Below, piece by piece: positions 26,054 through 34,186 of a stretch of 34,186 bases of DNA; positions within the stretch are counted from its first letter, which is position 1; each line of letters starts with the position of its first letter. Below the pieces are notes generated by a model that searched no databases, had not been told where the DNA came from, and was given only the letters and a program-made list of their open reading frames with translations. The DNA is from Pseudotabrizicola sp. (lineage in GTDB: Bacteria; Pseudomonadota; Alphaproteobacteria; Rhodobacterales; Rhodobacteraceae): assembly GCF_030684215.1 (NCBI RefSeq), contig NZ_JAUXOV010000051.1, forward strand, positions 1 to 34,186, written 5' to 3'. The position numbers and the translations under genes were made by a program.

Positions 26054-26805
26054 AGGGACGCCGTGATGCCGCCATCCACATACAGGATATGGCCATTGAC
26101 GAAGCTGGCAGCGTCGGAGGCAAGGAAAATGCAGGCACCCTGAAGTTCTTCGACATTGCCCCAGCGCCCGGCAGGGGTGCGCTTTTCCAGCCAATTGGTA
26201 AAGGCTGGGTCGGCCACCAGCGCGGCATTCAGGGGGGTGTCAAAATACCCCGGCGCGATGGCATTGCAGTTCAGCCCGTATTTGGCCCAGTCGGTCGCCA
26301 TGCCCTTGGTCAGGTTGCCAACTGCGCCCTTGGTCGCGGTGTAGGGGGCGATGCCGGGGCGGGCGAGGGCGGTTTGCACGCTTGCGATGTTGATGATCCG
26401 GCCGCGCTTGCGTGCAATCATGTGGCGGGCGACGGCTTGGCCGACGTGAAACACGCTTGCAATATTGGTTTGCAACAGCCGCTCAAACGCATCGGCCGGA
26501 AACTCCTCTAGCGGACCGCGATGCTGCATGCCAGCGTTGTTCACCAGAATGTCGATGGGTTTGCCCGAGGCTTCAAATGCGTCAACGGCGCTGCGCACTG
26601 CCGTGTGGTCTGTGGCGTCAAAGGCCAGCACTTCTGCTCCCGATATGCGTGCAGCGGCATCGGCAAGTTTGGCCGCATCACGTCCGTTAAGCACCACCTG
26701 CGCGCCTGCGGCGACCAAGCCCTGCGCCAGTGCAAAGCCAATGCCCTGTGACGACCCGGTGATCAGCGCTCGCCGTCCCGTCAGATCAAAAAGCTGGTGT
26801 CCCAA
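26050..26805 (-). CDS. idnO: Gluconate 5-dehydrogenase / 5-ketogluconate reductase (SDR)
   Basis: A 251-residue classical short-chain dehydrogenase that would interconvert 5-keto-D-gluconate and D-gluconate (IdnO/Gno type). LITGSSQGIG (14-23), NNAG (89-92), Ser142, Tyr155 and Lys159 (YTATK) are in place, and the family string FDLTGRRALITG opens the protein. No ATG lies near the true N-terminus; the start is taken as TTG at 26805, which has AAGGAAA seven bases upstream and gives the expected MGHQLFDL. It is the first gene of a five-gene operon and is divergent from the 2-hydroxyacid dehydrogenase, with an operator palindrome between them. Confidence 0.9.
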   Translation of the reverse strand: MGHQLFDLTGRRALITGSSQGIGFALAQGLVAAGAQVVLNGRDAAKLADAAARISGAEVLAFDATDHTAVRSAVDAFEASGKPIDILVNNAGMQHRGPLEEFPADAFERLLQTNIASVFHVGQAVARHMIARKRGRIINIASVQTALARPGIAPYTATKGAVGNLTKGMATDWAKYGLNCNAIAPGYFDTPLNAALVADPAFTNWLEKRTPAGRWGNVEELQGACIFLASDAASFVNGHILYVDGGITASL

Positions 26806-26852
26806 GGTGTGTTTCCTTTCAGTTCGCTCTCGACAAGCGTGGTTTCTCCTGT

Positions 26853-26872
26853 TTATGTTATCGTTAACATAA
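26853..26872. promoter_or_regulatory. LacI/GntR-type operator in the divergent idnO / dehydrogenase promoter region
   Basis: TTATGTTATCGTTAACATAA is a 20-base palindrome with a single mismatched central pair. ATGTTA-N4-TAACAT closely resembles operators of LacI-family gluconate repressors. It is centred between idnO (start 26805, minus) and the 2-hydroxyacid dehydrogenase (start 26899, plus), so one bound repressor could silence both operons. Confidence 0.85.
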
Positions 26873-26898
26873 ACTGTCAAGCCGGGATCGGAAAGACG

Positions 26899-27846
26899 AT
26901 GACAAAGCCCCATATCCTGCAAGTCGGCCCTTACCCTGAATGGGATCAGGGTCCGCTGGATGCAAGTTTTCATATGCACCGCTACTTTGAGGCTGTGGAC
27001 AAGGCGGCTTTCCTCGCCGACGTTGGTCCGCAGATCAGGGGCATTGCCACACGGGGCGAGTTGGGGGCCAATGCGGCAATGATCGCGGCTTGCCCGCAGT
27101 TGGAAGTGATCAGCGTCTATGGTGTCGGCTATGATGCGGTAGACCTTGAGGCTGCACGCGCGCGGGGCATCCGTGTGACCAATACGCCCGATGTCCTGAC
27201 GAATGATGTGGCTGATCTGGGCGTTGCGATGATGTTGGTGCAATCGCGTGGGATGATCGGGGCAGAGGCGTGGGTACGCGACGGGTCTTGGGCGGCCAAG
27301 GGGTTGTATCCGTTGCAACGGCGGGTCTGGGGTAAGCGGGCGGGGGTGCTTGGTCTTGGCCGCATCGGCTTCGAGGTGGCCAAACGGCTGACGGGCTTTG
27401 ATCTGGAGATTGCCTATTCGGATGTCGGGCCAAAGGAGTACGCAAAGGGTTGGGAGTATATAGCTGATCCGGTCGCCTTGGCCGCACGTTCGGATTTCCT
27501 GTTCGTGACGCTGGCCGCATCAGCCGCCACGCGGCACATCGTTGGGTCAGAAGTGATTGCGGCGTTAGGGCCCAGTGGCATGCTGATCAACATCTCTCGG
27601 GCGTCCAACATTGACGAAGATGCGCTTCTGGCAGCGTTGGAGGATGGCACGCTGGGGTCGGCCGCGCTCGATGTGTTTGAGGGTGAGCCAAAGCTGAACC
27701 CACGGTTTCTGGCTTTGCCGAATGTGCTGGTGCAACCCCACCACGCCAGCGGCACCTATGAGACGCGGCAGGCCATGGGCAAGCTGGTGCGTGACAACTT
27801 GACCGCGCACTTCGCGGGTCAGCCGTTGCTGACGCAGGTGGCATGA
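26899..27846 (+). CDS. D-isomer-specific 2-hydroxyacid dehydrogenase (possible 2-ketogluconate reductase)
   Basis: A 315-residue NAD(P)-dependent dehydrogenase of the D-2-hydroxyacid family. It has the cofactor motif GLGRIGFEVAKRL, the catalytic Arg in INISRASNID, the Glu in LDVFEGEP and the His in QPHHASGT. By context it would reduce 2-ketogluconate to gluconate, or glyoxylate/hydroxypyruvate. The ATG at 26899 has GGAAAG just upstream; the open frame before it crosses the operator and is not coding. The stop overlaps the idnD start (ATGATG), so the two are coupled. Confidence 0.88.
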   Translation: MTKPHILQVGPYPEWDQGPLDASFHMHRYFEAVDKAAFLADVGPQIRGIATRGELGANAAMIAACPQLEVISVYGVGYDAVDLEAARARGIRVTNTPDVLTNDVADLGVAMMLVQSRGMIGAEAWVRDGSWAAKGLYPLQRRVWGKRAGVLGLGRIGFEVAKRLTGFDLEIAYSDVGPKEYAKGWEYIADPVALAARSDFLFVTLAASAATRHIVGSEVIAALGPSGMLINISRASNIDEDALLAALEDGTLGSAALDVFEGEPKLNPRFLALPNVLVQPHHASGTYETRQAMGKLVRDNLTAHFAGQPLLTQVA

Positions 27847-28880
27847 TGCGCGCGATTGTCATTCACGCTGCAAAAGACCTTCGGGTTGAGGATCGCCCGG
27901 TTGAACAGCCCGGCGCAGGCCAGTTGCGGCTGCGGCTTGCCACGGGCGGGGTCTGCGGGTCTGATTTGCATTATTATCACCACGGCGGTTTTGGCACCGT
28001 TCGTCTGCGCGAGCCGATGATCCTTGGCCATGAGGTTTCGGCCTTTGTCGATCAGATCGGGCCGGGGATTTCGGGCTTTCATGAAGGCCAGCTTGTGGCG
28101 GTATCGCCAAGCCGCCCGTGTGGCGGTTGCAAATTTTGTCTGGAAGGTTTGCCCAATCAATGTCTGAACATGCGGTTTTATGGCAGTGCAATGCCCTTTC
28201 CCCATATTCAGGGCGCATTCCGTGAAAGCCTTGTGGCTGAGGCCAGCCAATGCGTTGACGCGACCGGGTTGACGCCGGGTGAGGCTGCGATGGCCGAACC
28301 GCTGGCGGTGACGCTACATGCCACCAAGCGCGTCGGCGACATGCTTGGTAAACGGGTGCTTGTCACCGGATGCGGGCCGATTGGGGTGCTGTCGATCCTT
28401 GCAGCGCGGCGTGCGGGGGCTACGGAAATCGTGGCGACAGACCTTTCGGACTTCACGCTTGCCCTTGCGCGCAGGGTCGGTGCGGACCGGGGGATCAACA
28501 CAGGCACAGAACCGGACGCTTTGGCCGCTTACGGCGCGGACAAGGGGTACTTTGACGTGCTTTACGAATGCACCGGGGTTGCGGCAGCGCTTGCGGGCGG
28601 CATCGCCGCTTTGCGCCCGCGCGGGGTGATTGTGCAACTGGGGCTTGGTGGCGACATGGCCCTGCCGATGATGGCGATCACCGCCAAAGAGTTGGAGCTG
28701 CGCGGGTCTTTCCGCTTTCATTCGGAATTTGCGGTCGGAGTGGGGTTGATGCAAAAGGGGCTGATTGATGCAAAGCCGCTGATTACCCATACGGTTGGGC
28801 TGGATCAGGCCGAAACCGCATTCCGGCTGGCGTCGGACCGTTCGCAGGCGATGAAGGCGCAAATCGTGTTTTCGGGGTGA
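27843..28880 (+). CDS. idnD: L-idonate 5-dehydrogenase IdnD (zinc MDR family)
   Basis: A 345-residue medium-chain zinc dehydrogenase that would oxidise L-idonate to 5-keto-D-gluconate. The catalytic zinc site GGVCGSDLHYYHHGG and GHE, the structural zinc cysteines in CGGCKFCLEGLPNQC and the Rossmann motif VTGCGPIGVLS are all visible. SDLHYYHHGGFG is characteristic of IdnD. Two adjacent ATG codons at 27843 and 27846 follow the upstream stop. Together with the SDR and GntK on the other strand it completes the idonate to 6-phosphogluconate route. Confidence 0.92.
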   Translation: MMRAIVIHAAKDLRVEDRPVEQPGAGQLRLRLATGGVCGSDLHYYHHGGFGTVRLREPMILGHEVSAFVDQIGPGISGFHEGQLVAVSPSRPCGGCKFCLEGLPNQCLNMRFYGSAMPFPHIQGAFRESLVAEASQCVDATGLTPGEAAMAEPLAVTLHATKRVGDMLGKRVLVTGCGPIGVLSILAARRAGATEIVATDLSDFTLALARRVGADRGINTGTEPDALAAYGADKGYFDVLYECTGVAAALAGGIAALRPRGVIVQLGLGGDMALPMMAITAKELELRGSFRFHSEFAVGVGLMQKGLIDAKPLITHTVGLDQAETAFRLASDRSQAMKAQIVFSG

Positions 28881-28945
28881 TGGCGTGATTTTGGGTCTAA
28901 CTTTGACCAGACATTGATACAACCACGCCAAAAGGAAGCGGCCTC

Positions 28946-29836
28946 ATGTCATGCTTTGAAATCCACGATCCGGCCTTTGGTACCTTTGTTCTTGGTAATG
29001 CGCCGGTGAAACGTCTGGCGACGGGGTTTGACTGGGTCGAGGGGCCAGTCTGGTTTGGCGACATGGGGTGTTTGCTGTTTTCTGACATTCCGAACAACCG
29101 CATCCTGCGCTGGACCGAAGACGGCGTGACCACGTTTCGTGCACCGTCGAACTATGCCAACGGCCATACCCGCGACCGTCAGGGGCGGCTGATCAGCTGT
29201 GAACACGGGTTGCGGCGAGTGACGCGCACCGACTGGGACGGGGCGCTAAGCGTGCTGGCCGATGCCTTTGATGGCAAGCCGCTGAACAGCCCCAATGATG
29301 TGATCGTGGCGCGCGATGGCGGTGTGTGGTTCAGCGATCCGCATTACGGCATCATGACAGACTATGAGGGTTTTCGCGCCGAACAGGCACTGCCCTGCGC
29401 GGTCTACCGCGTGGACCCGTCGGGCGCGATTGACGCGGTGATTACCGATATGGCCTGTCCGAACGGTCTGGCCTTCAGCCCCGACGAATCCCTGCTTTAT
29501 GTGGCAGATACAGGGCGGATGTTTCAGGGTGATCCGCAGCATATCAGGGTCTATGACATGGTCGATGGGCGCCCCGTCAATGGCCGGCTGTTTTACACCA
29601 TCAAACCCGGCTGCGCCGATGGCATAAGGGTGGACGCGGAAGGCAACCTGTGGTCGTCAGCGGCGGATGGGGTGCATTGCATCGCGCCGGATGGGCACCT
29701 GATGGGCAAGATCCTTGTACCGGAACTGGTCTCAAACATCTGCTTTGGCGGGCGGGCCAAGCACCGGCTGTTCATCACCGCCTCGACCAGCTTGTATTCG
29801 GTGGTCCTCAACCGCAAAGGCGTGCAGTGGCCGTGA
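28946..29836 (+). CDS. SMP-30/gluconolactonase family lactonase
   Basis: A 296-residue six-bladed beta-propeller of the SMP-30/Gnl/LRE family, which hydrolyses sugar lactones such as D-glucono-1,5-lactone using a divalent metal. Metal ligands typical of the family are seen: Glu32 in WVEGPVW, Asn and Asp in LNSPNDVIV, and PNGLAFSPDE. No secretion signal is present, so it should be cytoplasmic. A ribosome site AAAGGAAG precedes the ATG. It lies 65 bases after idnD and is followed by a strong terminator, closing the plus-strand operon. Confidence 0.88.
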   Translation: MSCFEIHDPAFGTFVLGNAPVKRLATGFDWVEGPVWFGDMGCLLFSDIPNNRILRWTEDGVTTFRAPSNYANGHTRDRQGRLISCEHGLRRVTRTDWDGALSVLADAFDGKPLNSPNDVIVARDGGVWFSDPHYGIMTDYEGFRAEQALPCAVYRVDPSGAIDAVITDMACPNGLAFSPDESLLYVADTGRMFQGDPQHIRVYDMVDGRPVNGRLFYTIKPGCADGIRVDAEGNLWSSAADGVHCIAPDGHLMGKILVPELVSNICFGGRAKHRLFITASTSLYSVVLNRKGVQWP

Positions 29837-29897
29837 CCCCGCGGCAAAGCTGCCATCTTACTGGGACTGATGAACCAGGGCATTTAGCGCAGGCCAT

Positions 29898-29926
29898 AAA
29901 GGGGGCAGTTGCCCACCCCCTTTTTT
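29898..29926. terminator. Terminator between the lactonase and dctP genes
   Basis: AAAGGGGG pairs with CCCCCTTT around a short loop and is followed by a run of T on the plus strand. On the minus strand the stem is also followed by several T, so it may serve the convergent TRAP operon as well. Confidence 0.85.
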
Positions 29927-29952
29927 GTAACCGCAACTTGCAGAATGAATGC

Positions 29953-30927
29953 TTATTGCTGTGCTGCCATGATGGCATTCACCACCACGTCGCCATTTTC
30001 GGCGATGAAGCCATCCCAGACTGATTTGACCGATGCCTGGAACGCGGCGGCATCCACATCGTCGTTCACTGCCATACCGGCGGCTGTCAGCTCGTCGATC
30101 ATCCCGGCCTCTTTGTCCTGCACTGCCTTGCGCTGCATGGCGACTGCTTCGGCCGCCACCTCAACAATCACGGCCTGTTCATCGGCTGTCAGGCTGTTGA
30201 ACTTGGCGTCGTTCATCACCAGAGCAAGTGCGGAATAGGCGTGCTGGGTCAGCGACAGATACTTTTGCACTTCGTTGAATTTGAACGACAGAACAATCCC
30301 GATCGGGTGGTCCTGCGCATCGACAACGCCGGTTTCCAGCGCGGTGTAAAGCTCGGCCACCGGCAGTTGCAGCGGGTTGGCACCAAGCGCTGCGAACATG
30401 TCGTTCAGCGCCTTGGAGTTGTTGACGCGCATGTTCAGACCCGCCAGATCACCCGGAACCTTGATCGGGCCTCGGTTGTTGGACATGTTGCGATATCCAT
30501 TTTCAGGAAAGCCCAGAACCTTCAGCCCGTGCTGTGTAAAGTCCCCGGCGATGCCTTGGCCGATGTCGCCATCCAGAATCGTATAGGCCACTTCGCGTGT
30601 CGGGAAGATAAACGGCAGCTCGAACGCTCCCGCCGCTGGCACCAGCCCGGTAAAGTTGTTCAGGCCGGACATGGCAATATCAATGATGCCCGACCGTGTG
30701 CCGTCGATCATCGCGCCATCGTTGCCAAGCTGACCCTGCGGAAAAATCGTGACGGTAACTGAACCGCCCGTGCGGGCCTCGACCTGTTCTTTGAAGAACA
30801 GCGACAGCGATTGCTGCAGATCGGTGTCTGGGGCTGCGTGGGCCAGCTTCAGATCTGTCTGTGCCTGCGCCGACAGCGCGGCAAAGGCAAAGGCCGATGC
30901 AAGGCCAAGCGTTTTCAAAAGTTTCAT
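29953..30927 (-). CDS. dctP: TRAP transporter substrate-binding protein DctP
   Basis: A 324-residue periplasmic solute receptor. The signal peptide (MKLLKTLGLASAFAFAALSA, then QAQT) precedes a DctP domain with KLAHAAPDTD at the start, FPQGQLGND, and LPVAELYTALETGVVDAQDH, a hallmark of the family. AGGGAGGA lies upstream of the ATG. It delivers an organic or sugar acid to DctQM; given the neighbours, gluconate or idonate is likely. It is the last gene of the dctQ-dctM-dctP operon, 23 bases after dctM. Confidence 0.93.
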   Translation of the reverse strand: MKLLKTLGLASAFAFAALSAQAQTDLKLAHAAPDTDLQQSLSLFFKEQVEARTGGSVTVTIFPQGQLGNDGAMIDGTRSGIIDIAMSGLNNFTGLVPAAGAFELPFIFPTREVAYTILDGDIGQGIAGDFTQHGLKVLGFPENGYRNMSNNRGPIKVPGDLAGLNMRVNNSKALNDMFAALGANPLQLPVAELYTALETGVVDAQDHPIGIVLSFKFNEVQKYLSLTQHAYSALALVMNDAKFNSLTADEQAVIVEVAAEAVAMQRKAVQDKEAGMIDELTAAGMAVNDDVDAAAFQASVKSVWDGFIAENGDVVVNAIMAAQQ

Positions 30928-30950
30928 GGTGTAGTCCTCCCTTTGGTTTT

Positions 30951-32231
30951 TCAGCCGCCAAGAATTTTGGCGGGAACGGTGATCAATTCTGGAAAGATGA
31001 TGAACATGCTTAACAGCACGACATACGCCGCAAGGAACGGTGAGATGCCGCGCACGGCGACGCTTAGCGGCACCTTGCCCACGCCGCAGATCACGTTCAG
31101 CACTGTGCCGACGGGCGGTGTGAGCAGGCCGATAGAGCAGTTCATCACAAACATCAGCCCGAAATATACCGGGTCAATACCCGCCAACTTGACTACTGGC
31201 ATCAGCAGCGGAACAAGGATCAGGATTGTTGGCGACAGGTCCATCACCATACCGACCGCCAGCACGATCAGCATGATGACCAGCATCAATAAACGCGGGC
31301 TGTCGATCAGTGGTTGCAGCATCATGGCCAGTTGTTGCGGCAACTGTGCCACGGTGATCAGCCAGGCGGCGACCATGGCGGCACCTACAAGAAACATCAC
31401 CATCGCAGTAGCCCGGCCAGCGGCCAGCAACACCTGATACAGAAGCGTTAAGGTCAGGGTGCGATAGACCACGGCAGATACGACAATGGCATAGACCGCC
31501 GCAACTACCGCCGCCTCTGTCGGGGTAAAGACCCCAGAACGGATGCCGCCGATGATGATTACTGGCAGCATCAGCGCCCAAACCCCATCTTTCAACGCGG
31601 CAAGACGTTCTGCGCCGCTGGCCTTGGGCAAGGTCGCGATGTCTTCCTTGCGCATCAAAAGCGACCAGACCACCATCAGCGTCACACCCATCATCAGACC
31701 GGGCGCAATTCCTGCCATGAACAGTTTGGCGATTGAGATGTTGCCTGCAACGCCAATCAGGATCAGCGGCAGCGATGGCGGAATGATCGGTGCGATGATC
31801 CCACCCGACGCCAAAAGCCCAAGGCTGCGCCCCTCGGGATAGCCTGCGTTGCGCATCATCGGATACAGGATCGATACCAGCGCCGCCGCATCCGCCACGG
31901 CAGAGCCTGACAGCCCGGCCAGCAGGATCGCCGTCAGCACCGCAACATAGCCCAAGCCGCCGCGCCGGTGGCCCACAAGGGTCATGGCAAGCCGGACAAT
32001 CCGTTCCGACAGGCCGCCCTTGGACATGACCTCGCCCGCGACCAGAAAGAACGGAATCGCCAACAGTGGAAAGTTGTCTACTCCGTTGATCAGGCCCTGC
32101 GCCAGAATATCCGAACTGAACGAGCCAAGGTGCAGCATAAGCGCCATCGACGACAGCAGCAGTGCAAAGGCGACAGGCAGGCCCGCCAGAATCGCCACGA
32201 ACAGAACGCCCAGAAACAGGAAAAGTGTCAT
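30951..32231 (-). CDS. dctM: TRAP transporter large permease DctM
   Basis: A 426-residue polytopic inner-membrane protein with about 12 hydrophobic segments. Conserved features are LINGVDNFPLLAIPFFLVAG, the GSAVADAAALVSILYPMM loop, IIPPSLPLILIGV and the end motif GLLTPPVGTVLNVICGVG. It forms the sodium-coupled translocation channel with DctQ. Its ATG overlaps the dctQ stop as ATGA, so the two subunits are made together. Confidence 0.94.
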   Translation of the reverse strand: MTLFLFLGVLFVAILAGLPVAFALLLSSMALMLHLGSFSSDILAQGLINGVDNFPLLAIPFFLVAGEVMSKGGLSERIVRLAMTLVGHRRGGLGYVAVLTAILLAGLSGSAVADAAALVSILYPMMRNAGYPEGRSLGLLASGGIIAPIIPPSLPLILIGVAGNISIAKLFMAGIAPGLMMGVTLMVVWSLLMRKEDIATLPKASGAERLAALKDGVWALMLPVIIIGGIRSGVFTPTEAAVVAAVYAIVVSAVVYRTLTLTLLYQVLLAAGRATAMVMFLVGAAMVAAWLITVAQLPQQLAMMLQPLIDSPRLLMLVIMLIVLAVGMVMDLSPTILILVPLLMPVVKLAGIDPVYFGLMFVMNCSIGLLTPPVGTVLNVICGVGKVPLSVAVRGISPFLAAYVVLLSMFIIFPELITVPAKILGG

Positions 32232-32716
32232 TCGTCCTGCTCCAGCCGGGCTATGCCGGTTTGCATCGGGTCAATCAGGCGCACGACGGCAATCGCCCCC
32301 ATCATCAACGCCGACACCACGCCTGCCAGATAGAACAGCGCAGACGGCAATCCGGTCAGCTGCGAGATGTTGTTCCAGTTCGCCATGGTCTGATTGAGCG
32401 CGCCGATGAACAGCATCCCCACGGCCACAATCACCACCACCCAGCACAGACGGCGCAAAGTGGGTACCGCGCGTGGGAACAGCGTCTCAGAAAACTCGGC
32501 CACCGCCAGATGCTCGCCCCGGCGCAAAACCACCGCAGCGCCCAGCATGACAACCCAGACGAACCACAGCCTTGCAAGCTCCACCGACTGCCGGATGCCG
32601 GATGAGAATCCATAGCGCAGAACGACATTTGCAAATACCAGTGCAATCATTGCGGCCAGCAAAACAGCCATGACAACATCTACGATTGACCACAGGTGCC
32701 TGATCAGGCGTTTCAT
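32228..32716 (-). CDS. dctQ: TRAP transporter small permease DctQ
   Basis: A 162-residue protein with four membrane helices. The typical ANVVLRYGFSSGIRQSVELA and VMLGAAVVLRRGEHLAV segments are present, the latter being the family A-x-x-x-R-x-G-x-H signature. GGGAGGAG lies upstream of the ATG. It is the first gene of the TRAP operon and is divergent from the second LacI regulator, with two operator-like palindromes between them. Confidence 0.92.
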   Translation of the reverse strand: MKRLIRHLWSIVDVVMAVLLAAMIALVFANVVLRYGFSSGIRQSVELARLWFVWVVMLGAAVVLRRGEHLAVAEFSETLFPRAVPTLRRLCWVVVIVAVGMLFIGALNQTMANWNNISQLTGLPSALFYLAGVVSALMMGAIAVVRLIDPMQTGIARLEQDE

Positions 32717-32779
32717 CGGCCGGCTCCTCCCTGAACCTACCCGGAGGCTCTAGCGCTTCTTGTGCGGTCTGAGCTTTTG

Positions 32780-32813
32780 GGTTATCGTTAAACTAAATTG
32801 GTATCGATAACAA
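32780..32813. promoter_or_regulatory. Pair of LacI-type operator sites between dctQ and the second regulator
   Basis: GGTTATCGTTAAACT (32780-32794) and TTGGTATCGATAACAA (32798-32813) both carry the core found at 26853-26872. The centres are 18 bases apart, nearly two helical turns. The second site ends four bases before the regulator start codon and no ribosome site is visible there, so binding would block both the regulator and the TRAP operon promoter region. Confidence 0.75.
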
Positions 32814-32817
32814 ATCC

Positions 32818-33852
32818 ATGAGTCAATCCCCTTCCGACCGCCGCCCTGCAACGATTTCTGATGTGGCCGAGGCCGCTGGCGTCAGTCGTATGACGGTATC
32901 CAAGGTGCTGCGTGGCACCGGGCGGATCAGCGAGGCCACGCGACACCGCGTTTCGGAAATTGCCGATAAAATGGGCTATGTCCCAAGTATTCTGGCCGGA
33001 GCGCTGTCGTCACAAACCAGCCCTTTGGTTGGGGTTCTGATCCCTTCGGTCAGCGATCAGGTCTATTCCGGTGTCCTTGCCGGGATCAATGCAGTGCTGA
33101 CCCCGCGCGGCTATTTCAGCCTGATCGGCGAGACTTTTTTTGACCCCGCTAATGAAGCGCGGCTGGTCCGTATGATGCTGTCGATGAAGCCCGCTGGGCT
33201 GATCGTGTCGGGTGGGCTGCCGCAGACAGAGGCGACGGCACATTTGTTGCGCACCTGCTGTTTGCGCCCGGTCCGGCTGTGGGATGGTGACACGCCGGGG
33301 CCAGAGACAACTGTCGGCCTGTCTCACGATGCAGCGGGTCGTGCGGCGGCCAAGATCTGCCTTGAGGCCGGGTTCACACGGGCCTGCTATGTCGGGGCGC
33401 AGCTTCAGCTGGATCTATGCGCCAGCCGCCGCAAGGATGGCTTTGTGGATGCGTTGCAGCGCGCAGGGGTCGCATGCCAGGTGCTGGCTGATCCCGATCT
33501 GACCCGCACCGTGCAAAGTGGCCAGATTCTGACTGAACGCCTGCTGCGCAAAGGCGAGGTGCCCGAGGTTATCCACTATCTGAACGATGCTATGGCGATC
33601 GGCGGGATGCGCGCTCTGTTCTCCGCCGGGTTTGCGGTCCCGAACGCCGTTTCCGTTATAGGCTTCAACGGTACATCGCTGAAACACGCTTTGCGGACCC
33701 GGCTGACCACATTTGAAGTGCCCGTTCGTCAGATGGGTGAACATGCAGCCCGGGCCGTTATCGGATACGAAACCGACCCTGCCTCCACTTTGTCCGCGAT
33801 TTTTGTGCCGCAGATCATCCGTGGCAATACCTTTCGCTGGCCAGCGGAATAA
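32818..33852 (+). CDS. LacI-family regulator of the TRAP/sugar-acid genes
   Basis: A 344-residue LacI/GalR regulator. The helix-turn-helix ATISDVAEAAGVSRMTVSKV (12-31), hinge (ILAGALSSQTSPLVGVLIPS) and effector domain are complete. The wording of the HTH again resembles gluconate repressors. The ATG at 32818 follows the second operator with almost no leader and no Shine-Dalgarno sequence, so translation may be weak or leaderless; no better start is present. It is divergent from dctQMP, and the shared motif suggests it and the 23271-24287 regulator recognise related sites. Confidence 0.9.
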   Translation: MSQSPSDRRPATISDVAEAAGVSRMTVSKVLRGTGRISEATRHRVSEIADKMGYVPSILAGALSSQTSPLVGVLIPSVSDQVYSGVLAGINAVLTPRGYFSLIGETFFDPANEARLVRMMLSMKPAGLIVSGGLPQTEATAHLLRTCCLRPVRLWDGDTPGPETTVGLSHDAAGRAAAKICLEAGFTRACYVGAQLQLDLCASRRKDGFVDALQRAGVACQVLADPDLTRTVQSGQILTERLLRKGEVPEVIHYLNDAMAIGGMRALFSAGFAVPNAVSVIGFNGTSLKHALRTRLTTFEVPVRQMGEHAARAVIGYETDPASTLSAIFVPQIIRGNTFRWPAE

Positions 33853-34137
33853 ATAGCCTCTGGGCGCCAACTGCCTTGACGGCTTCTTAGCCGCCCACTT
33901 TTGCGGATAGCGACAGCGTTACCTCAGCTTTCACCTTTTTGATCACGCAAACCATCACTGACCCTTTCAAGCCCTGACAGGTCGTGGAAATCGGGACGCC
34001 AAGGAAAGCCCTGGCGCAACGTGGAAAGATCCGTGCTCATCGGGATGAATAGATGGGGTGGTTGCCGTCCGCCCCCGTATCCGCAGGCTGCATCTGTGCG
34101 ATGCTTGTCCTGCAGCACATTCAGTGGAGGACGGTCT
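33853..34137. other. Intergenic region before the IS110-type transposase
   Basis: No gene is seen. A small inverted repeat follows the regulator (next entry). The rest is probably the 5-prime end of an IS110-family element, which lacks long terminal inverted repeats, so the outer end could not be placed. A long antisense frame at 33924-34178 overlaps the transposase start and looks like a shadow. Confidence 0.4.
33880..33893 (+). terminator. Weak terminator-like hairpin after the LacI gene
   Basis: CGGCT-TCTT-AGCCG forms a five-pair stem with a four-base loop, 28 bases after the stop codon. It is followed by CCCACTTTTG, a poor T-run. It could end the regulator transcript but is weak. Confidence 0.3.
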
Positions 34138-34186
34138 ATGAAGGATATGATCATTGGCGTGGACTTGGCTAAGCGCATTTTTCAGG
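34138..34186 (+). CDS. IS110-family transposase, N-terminus only (cut by window edge)
   Basis: MKDMIIGVDLAKRIFQ is the opening of IS110-family (DEDD) transposases, with the first catalytic Asp in GVDLAK. GGAGG lies seven bases upstream of the ATG. Only 16 codons are inside the window, so integrity cannot be judged. It marks the right border of the sugar-acid island. Confidence 0.8.
   Translation, partial: MKDMIIGVDLAKRIFQ

Noticed and set aside
33924-34178. Minus-strand 84-residue ORF at the right edge
   Set aside because: It is antisense to the start of an IS110-type transposase that has a strong ribosome site and the conserved GVDLAK motif.

Overview
The window looks like a chromosomal or megaplasmid segment of a member of the Rhodobacteraceae (Alphaproteobacteria). 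This rests on the GC-rich codon use, the BluB / PduX-like kinase / CobC set under cobalamin riboswitches, a DctPQM TRAP transporter, and the wording of almost every protein. No rRNA, tRNA or CRISPR array was seen.

Layout. (1) 1-2.6 kb: a cold-shock protein with a clear terminator, the pseudouridine synthase RsuA, and decayed scraps (an ScpB-like tail and a frameshifted DUF3320 helicase tail). (2) 2.6-3.75 kb: a dead IS3-family element with recognisable terminal inverted repeats. It contains three copies of an unrecognised 37-39 bp hairpin repeat: constant arms GTTGCCCGGCA and GAGAGGG flank a stem whose sequence differs in every copy but is always self-complementary. (3) 3.8-11.9 kb: a vitamin B12 region with three cobalamin riboswitches. 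The minus-strand genes (DUF1636, cobC, PduX/BluE-like kinase, bluB) are intact. Every recognisable plus-strand gene (cobO, cobQ, and the ABC importer genes for ATPase, binding protein and permease) is frameshifted, internally deleted or both. (4) 12-20 kb: a peptide ABC transporter scrap, a DCC-family thiol protein, and an envelope polysaccharide pair: a three-domain GH18-like/NodB deacetylase/GT2 synthase translationally coupled to a Tat-exported DUF3131 protein, with a secreted barrel-type protein divergent from them. (5) 20-21.2 kb: decayed sequence ending in the tail of a sugar ABC ATPase. (6) 21.2-33.9 kb: a largely intact sugar-acid catabolic island. It has an aldolase plus PfkB kinase, a five-gene minus-strand operon (Gno-type SDR, gluconokinase, beta-hydroxyacid dehydrogenase, EthD-like protein, LacI regulator), a divergent operon (2-hydroxyacid dehydrogenase, L-idonate 5-dehydrogenase, gluconolactonase), a TRAP transporter and a second LacI regulator. 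(7) The right edge enters an IS110-family transposase.

How it works together. In part 6 the TRAP system would import a sugar acid. IdnD would oxidise L-idonate to 5-ketogluconate, the SDR would reduce that to gluconate, and GntK would make 6-phosphogluconate. The 2-hydroxyacid dehydrogenase and the lactonase could feed 2-ketogluconate and gluconolactone into gluconate. GTTATCGTTAA-type palindromes occur at both divergent promoter regions and in front of the first LacI gene, so the island is probably one regulon. In part 3 the lower-ligand (DMB) and aminopropanol branch enzymes survive while late corrinoid assembly and uptake genes have been lost here.
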